A stretch of DNA of 14,553 bases from Micavibrio sp. UBA2705 (lineage in GTDB: Bacteria > Pseudomonadota > Alphaproteobacteria > Micavibrionales > Micavibrionaceae), in NCBI GenBank assembly GCA_002354205.1, contig DELD01000036.1:1-14553 (forward strand). The letters run 5' to 3'. A program made the translations under genes and the position numbers. This document shows, piece after piece, positions 1 through 7,009 of this stretch. Positions within the stretch are counted from its first letter, which is position 1, and each line of letters opens with the position of its first letter. The notes under the pieces are model-generated. The model was given only the letters and a program-made list of their open reading frames with translations. It did not search any database and had not been told where the DNA came from.

Positions 1-1
1 T

Positions 2-52
2 TTCGGCATTACAGTCGAAGAAACTATCGCCGCAGTTAGAGAACAGCTTTAA
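2..52 (+). CDS. tkt: Transketolase, C-terminal end only
   Basis: Only the last 16 codons and the TAA stop are in the window; the gene starts upstream. The visible peptide begins FGITVEETIAAV and ends in REQL. This matches the end of bacterial transketolases, which close with a Phe-Gly-hydrophobic-Thr segment followed by a short helix. Transketolase moves two-carbon ketol units between sugar phosphates in the cytoplasm, using thiamine diphosphate. The stop lies 39 bases before the gap start with no terminator between, so the two genes are probably cotranscribed. A tkt-gap order is common in alphaproteobacteria and supports the call. The short length limits confidence. Confidence 0.72.
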   Translation, partial: FGITVEETIAAVREQL

Positions 53-91
53 GTCACAATTTTAATAAACGCAAATAGAGTGGAGAATATT

Positions 92-1102
92 ATGAGCGTA
101 AAAGTAGCAATTAATGGTTTTGGTCGTATTGGTCGTTTGGTGTTTCGTGCATTAATCGAATCTGGACGCACAGATATGGAAGTCGTTGCGATTAACGACC
201 TTGCCGATTCAAACACAAACGCGCATTTGCTGAAATATGATTCTGTGCATGGCGTATCAGCGGCGGATATCTCTGTATCTGGCGATGATATTGTTGTGAA
301 CGATAAAACCATCAAAGCATTCCAAGAACGCGACCCTGCGGCTTTGCCTTGGGGGGAAATGGGCATCGATATTGTATTTGAGTGTTCAGGCATTTTCACA
401 TCACGTGAAATGGCGGGTAAACATTTAGAAGCCGGCGCAAAGAAAGTTCTGATCTCTGCACCTGCAAGCGGTGAAGATTTAACCGTTGTTTACGGCGTAA
501 ATTCAGACGATTTGAAAGCTGAACATAAGCTTGTGTCAAACGCATCATGCACAACAAACTGCCTTGCACCATTTGCACATGCCATTCACAACGCGATTGG
601 CATTGAAACAGGTTTCATGACAACCATTCACGCCTATACAGGCGATCAGCGCACCGTTGATACAATGCATAGTGATTTGCACCGCGCGCGTGCAGCCGCT
701 GTGAACATGATCCCGACATCAACAGGCGCAGCGAAGGCTGTTGGCAAAGTTCTCCCTGCCCTGAACGGCAAGCTTGATGGCGTTGCGATCCGCGTTCCTA
801 CCCCGAATGTATCATTGGTTGACCTGACATTCACAGCAAGCCGCGATACAACAGTTGAAGAAATTAATGCAGCGGTCAGCGCCGCAGCATCTGGCGCATT
901 AAAAGGCGTATTAGATGTTTATGACGCGCCGCTAGTGTCAACCGACTTCAACCACAACCCACATTCATCCATATTCTCACTTGCGGGAACAAAAGTCATG
1001 GATGGTAACTTTGTGCGCGTGATGAGCTGGTATGACAATGAATGGGGTTTTTCTAACCGTATGTTAGATACAGCTGCCAAAATGCATGCTGTGGGGTATT
1101 AA
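92..1102 (+). CDS. gap: Type I glyceraldehyde-3-phosphate dehydrogenase
   Basis: This cytoplasmic enzyme oxidatively phosphorylates glyceraldehyde 3-phosphate to 1,3-bisphosphoglycerate with NAD. The product is 336 residues, normal for the family. The N-terminal Rossmann motif NGFGRIGR is at residues 8-15. Asp36, in the INDL segment, occupies the place of the Asp that favours NAD over NADP. The active-site signature SNASCTTNCLAP places the catalytic cysteine at Cys153, and His180 in the TTIHAYTGDQ segment is the general base. The anion-site region STGAAKAVG and the C-terminal SWYDNEWGFSNRM are also present. The ATG at 92 is preferred over the in-frame GTG at 80 because GGAG lies 6 bases upstream of it and the family begins at MSVKVAINGFG. 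It follows tkt by 39 bases and is closed by a terminator. The frequent next gene, pgk, is absent. Confidence 0.97.
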   Translation: MSVKVAINGFGRIGRLVFRALIESGRTDMEVVAINDLADSNTNAHLLKYDSVHGVSAADISVSGDDIVVNDKTIKAFQERDPAALPWGEMGIDIVFECSGIFTSREMAGKHLEAGAKKVLISAPASGEDLTVVYGVNSDDLKAEHKLVSNASCTTNCLAPFAHAIHNAIGIETGFMTTIHAYTGDQRTVDTMHSDLHRARAAAVNMIPTSTGAAKAVGKVLPALNGKLDGVAIRVPTPNVSLVDLTFTASRDTTVEEINAAVSAAASGALKGVLDVYDAPLVSTDFNHNPHSSIFSLAGTKVMDGNFVRVMSWYDNEWGFSNRMLDTAAKMHAVGY

Positions 1103-1118
1103 GTTTTATTTATAGACA

Positions 1119-1134
1119 GTTATAGCCCTATAAC
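1119..1134. repeat. Short perfect inverted repeat after gap
   Basis: Two 7-base arms, GTTATAG and CTATAAC, are separated by only CC. The element sits between the gap stop and the gap terminator. A 2-base loop is too tight for a good RNA hairpin unless the inner pair opens, so it could equally be a protein-binding palindrome. Its function is not known. Confidence 0.35.
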
Positions 1135-1145
1135 TTTATAGTTTT

Positions 1146-1183
1146 AAAAAGCAACGCACCGCATTGGTCTGTTGCTTTTTTTT
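1146..1183 (+). terminator. Rho-independent terminator of tkt-gap
   Basis: The arm AAAAAGCAAC at 1146-1155 pairs perfectly with GTTGCTTTTT at 1171-1180, and the T-run continues to 1183. The 15-base loop can form a small inner pairing (ACC with GGT). It lies 43 bases after the gap stop and about 27 bases before the antiporter start, so it separates the two transcripts. Confidence 0.85.
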
Positions 1184-1209
1184 GTACCTTTTAAGAATGA
1201 GCATTATTG

Positions 1210-3018
1210 ATGGAATCATTATCATTTCAGATTGTTTTAATCGCCCTTTTCGCCATTGCTTCGCAGTGGATTGCATGGAAATTGCGTATTCCGGCGATCA
1301 TCTTCCTTTTGGGCAGCGGCTTTTTACTCGGCCCCGTACTTGGCGCATTAAACCCGCATGAATTAATGGGTGATTTCCTTAAACCCGCCATCGCCGCCGC
1401 CGTGGCGATCATTCTGTTTGAAGGCAGCTTACAGCTTAACTTTAAAGACCTGCGTGATACGCAGCGCATTGTGCGGCGTATAACTATGTTTGGCGCTCCG
1501 ATTGGCTGGGTGCTTATCAGTATCGCTGCGCATTATATTACTGGGCTTGATTGGCCGACAGCTATTACGCTCGGCGGCATACTCATTGTCACTGGGCCGA
1601 CGGTCATTATGCCGATGTTAAAGCAGGCGCGTCTGAATAAACGCAGCGGCTCAGTGCTGAAATGGGAAGGTATTGTGAATGACCCCTTAGGCGTTATTTT
1701 TGCTATTTTAGCTTATGAATATTTCGTATCAACATCTGAAGGCGTTTCGGGATTTTCATTCTTTGTTGAAAATGGTGCATCCATCGTGATGGTGTCATTA
1801 GTCAGCTTTGGCTTCGCTCATTTAACTAAACGCATTTTTGAACGCGGGCATATGCCTGAATATTTAAAAGCGCCTTTTTTGGTGTCATCTGTACTGATAT
1901 TATTTTTCAGCTGCAATGCATTGCTTTATGAATCCGGATTAATTGCCGTCACCGTTATGGGGGTGACATTAACCAATATCCACTCCCGCAGCATGGAAGA
2001 AATTAAACGCTTCAAAGAAACGACAACCTTATTATTAGTCTCCGGCTTATTCTTGCTGCTGACAGCTGACTTGGAATTAGAAGCCCTGCTCAGCCTTAAC
2101 TGGCAAAGCTTTGTATTCATCTTTATGCTGCTCTTTGTTATTCGCCCCATTACCGTGTTTATTTCAACGCTGGGTACTAACATCACCTTCGCCGAAGCGG
2201 CCTTTACCAGCCTTATTGCGCCGCGTGGCATTGTTTGCGCAGCTATGGCGGGGATTATTGGGCCATTATTGGTCAAAGGCGGCTTTGAAAGCGGCGCGCA
2301 GATTTTCCCGATCGCATTTGCCATTGTTGTCATCAGCGTGACCTTGCATAGCTTTATGATTAAGCCACTCGCGGAGAAGTTAAAATTAACATCCGAAGAA
2401 CAAAACGGCGTGATTATAGCGGGCAGTTATGCATGGTCAGTGCAATTGGCAGAAGCCCTTAAATCACGCGAAGTCCCCGTTCTTATTGTCGATAATAACT
2501 GGGGATCATTGAGCAAGGCGAAACTCGCCGACATTCCTGTTTACCATGGGGAGTTACTTTCTGATGAGACTGAGTTCAGCCTTGATTTCACGGCATTTAA
2601 CACTTTAATCGCCGCGACGGCAAACCCCGCTTACAATGCGCTGCTTTGTGAAAATCTAGGCTATGAGTTCGGATCAGAGCGCGTATTCAGTATAGCCCCT
2701 GCCGAGGACGGTAAATCAGAGCACCGCAAAATGTCACATCACGTCCAAGGACAAGCCTTTGTGCGTGAGGGTCTTACTTTAGAGAGCCTCTATCAGGATT
2801 TTGAAAACGGTTATCGCTTTAAAATATCGCGCGTGGGTAAAAAAGATGACGAGCTTATTATCCCAGAAGATAGCTTTACAAATATTCATGTTGGCATCAT
2901 CAGCAAAGCTGGCGTGGTGAGTTTTTACACCGAAGACCCAACGTCACAAATATCCCCACGTGAGGATGATTTTATTATTACCTTGACCAAGACAGAAGAA
3001 AACGAAGCCGAAGCATAA
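1210..3018 (+). CDS. CPA1-family Na+(K+)/H+ antiporter with RCK-like tail
   Basis: This is a predicted inner-membrane cation:proton exchanger of about 602 residues. Residues 1 to about 395 are a chain of hydrophobic segments with CPA1 hallmarks: FEGSL at 70-74, GPTVIMP near 129-135, the Asn157-Asp158 pair expected to bind the ion, and APRG with Arg339 in a later helix. From about residue 400 the protein turns soluble. The segment GVIIAGSYAWSVQLAEAL resembles a degenerate TrkA-N/RCK nucleotide-binding strand, and the last 80 residues resemble a TrkA-C-like domain, so nucleotide or ligand gating is plausible. ATG 1210 is chosen over an adjacent TTG at 1207; neither has a strong ribosome binding site. 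NhaP or KefB-like subfamily and ion preference cannot be decided here. A weak hairpin (AAGCA/TGCTT) overlaps the stop. Confidence 0.88.
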   Translation: MESLSFQIVLIALFAIASQWIAWKLRIPAIIFLLGSGFLLGPVLGALNPHELMGDFLKPAIAAAVAIILFEGSLQLNFKDLRDTQRIVRRITMFGAPIGWVLISIAAHYITGLDWPTAITLGGILIVTGPTVIMPMLKQARLNKRSGSVLKWEGIVNDPLGVIFAILAYEYFVSTSEGVSGFSFFVENGASIVMVSLVSFGFAHLTKRIFERGHMPEYLKAPFLVSSVLILFFSCNALLYESGLIAVTVMGVTLTNIHSRSMEEIKRFKETTTLLLVSGLFLLLTADLELEALLSLNWQSFVFIFMLLFVIRPITVFISTLGTNITFAEAAFTSLIAPRGIVCAAMAGIIGPLLVKGGFESGAQIFPIAFAIVVISVTLHSFMIKPLAEKLKLTSEEQNGVIIAGSYAWSVQLAEALKSREVPVLIVDNNWGSLSKAKLADIPVYHGELLSDETEFSLDFTAFNTLIAATANPAYNALLCENLGYEFGSERVFSIAPAEDGKSEHRKMSHHVQGQAFVREGLTLESLYQDFENGYRFKISRVGKKDDELIIPEDSFTNIHVGIISKAGVVSFYTEDPTSQISPREDDFIITLTKTEENEAEA

Positions 3019-3105
3019 GGACTCTGCTTTTTAGGGATTATTTTATTGACTTTAGCCACGCCGCTGATGTAGTTATGTCAACAACAATAAAGATAAAAAG
3101 AACAC

Positions 3106-4023
3106 ATGAATAGCAATGGCATAACAATAATGGATAAGGATGCCGCTGCGCTTAGTAAAAGCGCAGTACGTGCTTATGAGCGGATAATGGCGCTCCGCCA
3201 TACGCTTGACGAACAAGGCAAGCATAACAGCCCACTGTTTATACTCGCGGGTGAAAATCACCAATACCTGCCTGAGCATATTCACCACATGATTTTAATT
3301 GATGCACTTAGCCGCGCGAACGATAATTTTGCAGTAAGCTTAGAGATCAAACATAATGCAGCCCCGAACCTTCACAAAATTGAAAATAATGCTGATTATT
3401 TATCCATTGGAAAAGCGGTGTGGAATTTAAACTACGCCATAGACGAACTTGAAACGCCCTATTGTAACTACACAAACCGCTTATTACTACGCCAATGCAA
3501 ATCAGGTTTAGAACAAGGCCGTCTGAGCTGCGTTTTCTCAGATGTTGCCGCCAAGCAATCTGGCTATTTACGCATCGCCGATCTTAACGACCCAAGCACC
3601 CAGGCAAGTTTTATAGCGGTGAAGGCTGCGCATGAAAAATGTTCGACCACCTCCCCCACAGGAACAAAAATACGTGATCATCACATGTTCACGAAGATGA
3701 AAGAACACGCAGAGCATATAGGCGCGCGCATAGTTTACCACTGCACTGGCGCAGACCATTTAGAAGGGCTATCGCGGCATTTTAATGCGGCAAACCTCCC
3801 CTATTTAAACCTTATTTCAGAACAATGCCTGACTTACGACTTCGCCGAAGACATGCACGCCCAAATGCTTGTTTTAGAGGGGCTACCTGATATAACCGCG
3901 CATTATATTCCTTCTGATCCGCAAACCCCGCCAGATATGTTTGCAGACATTATTACCGAAGATGAAGAGCGCGCTTATGTGCATAGCAAATTAGAGTGTT
4001 TAGGTTTAGGGCATTTGAAATAA
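3106..4023 (+). CDS. Unknown protein, possible ChaN/EreA/TraB-like (TIKI) fold
   Basis: The 305-residue soluble protein is not recognised by overall similarity. It shows spaced polar motifs on hydrophobic strands: FILAGENH with Glu50 and His52, VSLEIKH with Glu80, IRDHHMF near 189-195, and CTGADHLEGL with His218. This order (GExH, E, R-x-x-x-M, GA-x-H-x-x-G-L) resembles the metal-binding and catalytic layout of the ChaN/erythromycin-esterase/TraB-like superfamily. A metal-dependent hydrolase is therefore an inference worth testing, not an identification. No signal peptide or membrane segment is apparent, so it is probably cytoplasmic. The start at 3106 has only a weak AAAAAGAA upstream, and an in-frame ATG at 3130 is an alternative. 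It stands alone, 87 bases after the antiporter, and converges on fabI. Confidence 0.8.
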   Translation: MNSNGITIMDKDAAALSKSAVRAYERIMALRHTLDEQGKHNSPLFILAGENHQYLPEHIHHMILIDALSRANDNFAVSLEIKHNAAPNLHKIENNADYLSIGKAVWNLNYAIDELETPYCNYTNRLLLRQCKSGLEQGRLSCVFSDVAAKQSGYLRIADLNDPSTQASFIAVKAAHEKCSTTSPTGTKIRDHHMFTKMKEHAEHIGARIVYHCTGADHLEGLSRHFNAANLPYLNLISEQCLTYDFAEDMHAQMLVLEGLPDITAHYIPSDPQTPPDMFADIITEDEERAYVHSKLECLGLGHLK

Positions 4024-4026
4024 AAT

Positions 4027-4059
4027 AAAAAGCGCCAGTTTTATGCTGACGCTTTTTTT
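4027..4059. terminator. Bidirectional terminator between convergent genes
   Basis: The arm AAAAAGCGCCAG at 4027-4038 pairs with CTGACGCTTTTT at 4046-4057 with a single C-A mismatch and a 7-base loop. The flanking A-run and T-run make it functional from both sides. It lies just after the stop of the rightward 305-residue gene and 23 bases beyond the stop of leftward fabI, so it likely ends both transcripts. Confidence 0.85.
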
Positions 4060-4081
4060 AACCCTATTATACGCGTTGCAT

Positions 4082-4891
4082 TTAGGAAAGCTGATCCCAA
4101 TATTCCGCTGGGCACATACCAACAGCATTAAAGCCACAATCCACATAGTGGATTTCACCTGTTACAGCGCCTGACAATTCACTCAACAGATAAACACCTG
4201 TGCCGCCGATCTCTTTGAGGTCAACACTGCGGTGAAGCGGTGAAGTTAGCTCGCTATATTTGAAAATTTTGCGCGCGCTGCCAATGGCTGAGCCTGCCAA
4301 AGTGCGCATTGGGCCTGCAGAAATCGCATTAACGCGAATGTTTTTACGGCCTAAATCGGCAGCCAGATAACGTGTTGACGCTTCAAGTGCGGCTTTGGCA
4401 ACGCCCATCACATTGTAATTTGGCATGACTTTTTCTGCGCCATAATAGCTTAGTGTCACGGCTGAGCCGCCCTTTTCCATTAATGGCTCTGCGTGTTTCA
4501 TAACAGATGTAAATGAGTAACAAGAAATATGCATTGTATGCAAGAAGTTCTCAAGGCTCGTATCAACATAACGCCCTTTAAGCTCTTCTTTGTTTGAATA
4601 AGCGACAGCATGAATAATGAAATCAATGCTGCCCCATTCTTTTTCTAATGTTTTAAAAACAGCAGCAATATCTTCATCATTACTAACATCACACGGCATT
4701 AAAAGCGCATTGCTATGATGTGGTGCAACAAGGCCTTCAACGCGTTTTTTGAATGCATCGCCCTGATAAGTGAAAGCAATTTCCGCGCCATGTTCATATA
4801 ATGCTTGCGCCATCCCCCATGCAATTGATTTATCGTTCGCGACGCCCATAATAAGGCCACGTTTACCTGCAAAGAGTTGTGTATTGCTCAT
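4082..4891 (-). CDS. fabI: Enoyl-[acyl-carrier-protein] reductase FabI
   Basis: This enzyme reduces trans-2-enoyl-ACP to acyl-ACP with NAD(P)H in the last step of each fatty acid elongation cycle. The 269-residue product is full length for an atypical short-chain dehydrogenase. The N-terminal segment GLIMGVANDKSIAWG (12-26) is the FabI-type cofactor loop. The catalytic signature is SYYGAEKVMPNYNVMGVAK, giving Tyr149 or Tyr150, Tyr159 and Lys166 in the Y-x6-Y-x6-K arrangement. The substrate-side segment HAVAYSNKEEL has Ala97 where E. coli FabI has Gly93, as in many other FabI proteins. It is the last gene of the fabA-fabB-fabI block, 67 bases after fabB, and ends at a terminator. The ribosome binding site is poor (GATAAAAAA). 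This is the triclosan-target class of reductase. Confidence 0.96.
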   Translation of the reverse strand: MSNTQLFAGKRGLIMGVANDKSIAWGMAQALYEHGAEIAFTYQGDAFKKRVEGLVAPHHSNALLMPCDVSNDEDIAAVFKTLEKEWGSIDFIIHAVAYSNKEELKGRYVDTSLENFLHTMHISCYSFTSVMKHAEPLMEKGGSAVTLSYYGAEKVMPNYNVMGVAKAALEASTRYLAADLGRKNIRVNAISAGPMRTLAGSAIGSARKIFKYSELTSPLHRSVDLKEIGGTGVYLLSELSGAVTGEIHYVDCGFNAVGMCPAEYWDQLS

Positions 4892-4958
4892 TTTTTTATC
4901 TATTCGATTATCTTGTTATTGTTTTTATAAACCAGAGTTACCCATAATGACTTATGAT

Positions 4959-6200
4959 TTAGTCAACTTTAGAAAACGCTAAGCAGCAATTCGTACCGCC
5001 AAAGCCAAAGCTGTTCGAAAGAACCGTTGTATGTTCAACATTTTCACGACATTCTGTGACCAAGTCCATGCCTTCAGCGCCTTCATCTCTGTTTTCAACA
5101 TTGATGCTTGGACAAATGAAGTTGTGCTTCATCATGAGCAAGCTATAAACAGCTTCTTGTACTGATGTCGCGCCAAGTGAATGGCCTGTCATTGATTTTG
5201 TTGAGCTAAATGCCGGTACTGCTTCACCGCGTTTTTCAAAGACTTCTTTGATACCGCCGAGCTCTGTAATGTCACCAACAGGCGTTGATGTACCATGTGT
5301 GTTGATATAGCTAACATCACCCTCAACTGTACTTAAGGCTTGTTGCATACAACGCACGGCACCTTCACCGCTCGGAGCGACCATGTCGTGACCATCAGAA
5401 GTCGCGCCATAGCCAGTAAGCTCAGCATAGATTGTTGCGCCGCGCGCTTTTGCGTGTTCGTATTCTTCCAGAACCAATACGCCTGCACCGCCGCCGATAA
5501 CAAAACCATCGCGGCCTGAATCATATGCGCGTGACGCTTTTTCTGGTGTGTCGTTATATTTCGACGACATGGCGCCCATACCGTCAAATAAACAAGACAA
5601 CTCCCAGCTCAGCTCTTCACAGCCACCAGCAAAAACAATGTCTTGCTTGTCATACATAATTTGTTCAAGGCCGTTACCAATACAATGACCCGATGTTGCA
5701 CATGCCGATGAAATTGAATAATTAACACCCTTAATCTTCATATAAGTCGCCAATGTTGCGCTTGCCGTTGAAGACATACAGCGCGGCACTTGGTATGGCC
5801 CGACGCGTTTTGGAGTTTTTTCTTTGGCTGTGTTCGCGGCCAGAACAAGGTTTACAGCAGATGGGCCGCCTGAGCCCATAACAATACCAGTGCGTGGGTT
5901 TGAAACTTGGTCCTCGCTAAGACCTGAATCTTTAATCGCATCGCTCATCGCGACGTAGCAATATTGTGCGCCCTCGCCCATGAAACGGCGCATACGGCGG
6001 TCAACAAGAGATTCCAAATCAATTTCTGGCTTACCATGTACTTGTGAGCGAAAACCTAAATCAGCATATTCTTGCGAGAATGTAATACCTGATTTGCCAG
6101 CTTTAAGCGATTTCACAACATCATCTGCATTGTTACCGATGCACGATACAATGCCAAGTCCAGTTACAACAACACGTCTAGGCGTAATTGGTTTCATCAT
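4959..6200 (-). CDS. fabB: Beta-ketoacyl-ACP synthase I FabB
   Basis: FabB condenses malonyl-ACP with acyl-ACP. In organisms with FabA it elongates cis-3-decenoyl-ACP, committing carbon to unsaturated fatty acids. The 413-residue product has the thiolase-fold Cys-His-His triad: SSACATSGH with Cys167, NTHGTSTPVGD near 301-311, and KSMTGHSLGAT near 333-343. The C-terminal NSFGFGGTN loop is intact. The length and the SSACATSGH context favour FabB over FabF, and the adjacent fabA supports this strongly. Two ATG codons are in tandem at 6200 and 6197; an AGAGTAAG stretch upstream can serve either. It sits between fabA (59-base gap) and fabI (67-base gap), with no terminator in either gap. Confidence 0.95.
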   Translation of the reverse strand: MMKPITPRRVVVTGLGIVSCIGNNADDVVKSLKAGKSGITFSQEYADLGFRSQVHGKPEIDLESLVDRRMRRFMGEGAQYCYVAMSDAIKDSGLSEDQVSNPRTGIVMGSGGPSAVNLVLAANTAKEKTPKRVGPYQVPRCMSSTASATLATYMKIKGVNYSISSACATSGHCIGNGLEQIMYDKQDIVFAGGCEELSWELSCLFDGMGAMSSKYNDTPEKASRAYDSGRDGFVIGGGAGVLVLEEYEHAKARGATIYAELTGYGATSDGHDMVAPSGEGAVRCMQQALSTVEGDVSYINTHGTSTPVGDITELGGIKEVFEKRGEAVPAFSSTKSMTGHSLGATSVQEAVYSLLMMKHNFICPSINVENRDEGAEGMDLVTECRENVEHTTVLSNSFGFGGTNCCLAFSKVD

Positions 6201-6259
6201 TTTCTTACTCTTTTATTAAATTAAAGATCAATATTTTCGATTAAAAGCGAGAACAGCTG

Positions 6260-6817
6260 TTAAGCTGCTGCGGCTTGTGAATTATCAAACAAGCCAACCT
6301 TAAGGTCTTTTGCTTCATAAATCACTTTACCATCTGCAATAACTTTACCGTCAGCAATGCCCAATACTAAGCGGCGGTTAATCACGCGCTTAAAGTTGAT
6401 TTCATATTGCACGAGTTTCGTTGTTGGCAGAATCTGTTCGCTAAACTTCAGTTCACCCAAACCAATAGCACGACCAGACCCCTTGCCGCCTATCCAGCCA
6501 AGGTAAAAACCGACCAACTGCCACATCGCATCAAGGCCAAGGCAGCCTGGCATTACAGGGTCGCCCTTAAAGTGGCAATCAAAAAACCATAGGTCAGGTT
6601 TAATGTCGAACTCAGCGACAATTTGGCCTTTACCATGTTCCCCGCCATCTTCAGACACATGCGTGATGCGATCAAACATCAACATAGGCGGAAGTGGAAG
6701 CTGTGCGTTACCTGGGCCGAACATTTCGCCGTTACCACAGGTGATTATTTCCTCATAGCTGTAGGAAGATTTTTGTTCAAAGGTCATATCACCAATTTTT
6801 TCTGTTTGTACTGACAT
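6260..6817 (-). CDS. fabA: 3-hydroxydecanoyl-ACP dehydratase/isomerase FabA
   Basis: FabA dehydrates 3-hydroxydecanoyl-ACP and isomerises the trans-2 product to cis-3-decenoyl-ACP, the entry to anaerobic unsaturated fatty acid synthesis. The hot-dog-fold product carries FGPGNAQLPLPPMLMFDRI (33-51) and the active-site helix DCHFKGDPVMPGCLGLDAMW, with His82 and Asp96 at the 14-residue spacing of E. coli His70 and Asp84. The C-terminal YEAKDLKVGLF is typical. As listed the protein has 185 residues. A start at the in-frame ATG 6787 (Met11) would give 175 residues and put the catalytic pair at 72 and 86, closer to the family. Neither ATG has a good ribosome binding site, and a promoter-like pair ends only 6 bases before the 6817 ATG, which favours 6787. 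It leads the fabA-fabB-fabI operon. Confidence 0.95.
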   Translation of the reverse strand: MSVQTEKIGDMTFEQKSSYSYEEIITCGNGEMFGPGNAQLPLPPMLMFDRITHVSEDGGEHGKGQIVAEFDIKPDLWFFDCHFKGDPVMPGCLGLDAMWQLVGFYLGWIGGKGSGRAIGLGELKFSEQILPTTKLVQYEINFKRVINRRLVLGIADGKVIADGKVIYEAKDLKVGLFDNSQAAAA

Positions 6818-6823
6818 GGCTTT

Positions 6824-6852
6824 TTTATACTGGCAGAAACGTATAGGCGCAA
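6824..6852 (-). promoter_or_regulatory. Candidate promoter of fabA-fabB-fabI
   Basis: On the minus strand TTGCGC (6852-6847) and TATAAA (6829-6824) are separated by 17 bases. A second, poorer pair, TTGGCA (6866-6861) and TATACG (6845-6840), overlaps with a 15-base spacer. An A6/T6 tract at 6865-6878 lies just upstream and could bend the DNA or act as an UP-like element. Transcription from the first pair would start at about 6817, on top of the first possible fabA start codon. Confidence 0.4.
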
Positions 6853-7009
6853 ACCTTTTTTGCCAAAAAACATTTTTTCTTCGGGTAAAATTGATTGCCT
6901 ATATAAGTAAACGCCATAGGTAAGGCACAAACGCAAAAAGTTAACATCCACAGCTTTCGCCTGCCAATATGTTATGAATGACGTTGAATATAGGTAAAAG
7001 AACTGGTTT

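Noticed and set aside
1164..1361. A 65-codon rightward open frame across the antiporter start
   Set aside because: It begins inside the gap terminator loop and lies in a different frame over the well-supported antiporter coding region.
1926..2333. A 135-codon leftward open frame inside the antiporter gene
   Set aside because: It is the antisense shadow of transmembrane codons, with no ribosome binding site and low-complexity composition.
3046..3075. TTGACT followed 18 bases later by TAGTTA as a promoter for the 305-residue gene
   Set aside because: The -10 candidate matches consensus at only two positions; the -35 alone is not enough.
4559..4620. Natural triclosan resistance from Ala97 in FabI (Gly93 in E. 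coli)
   Set aside because: Alanine at this position is common in FabI proteins that remain drug-sensitive, so it gives no support for resistance.
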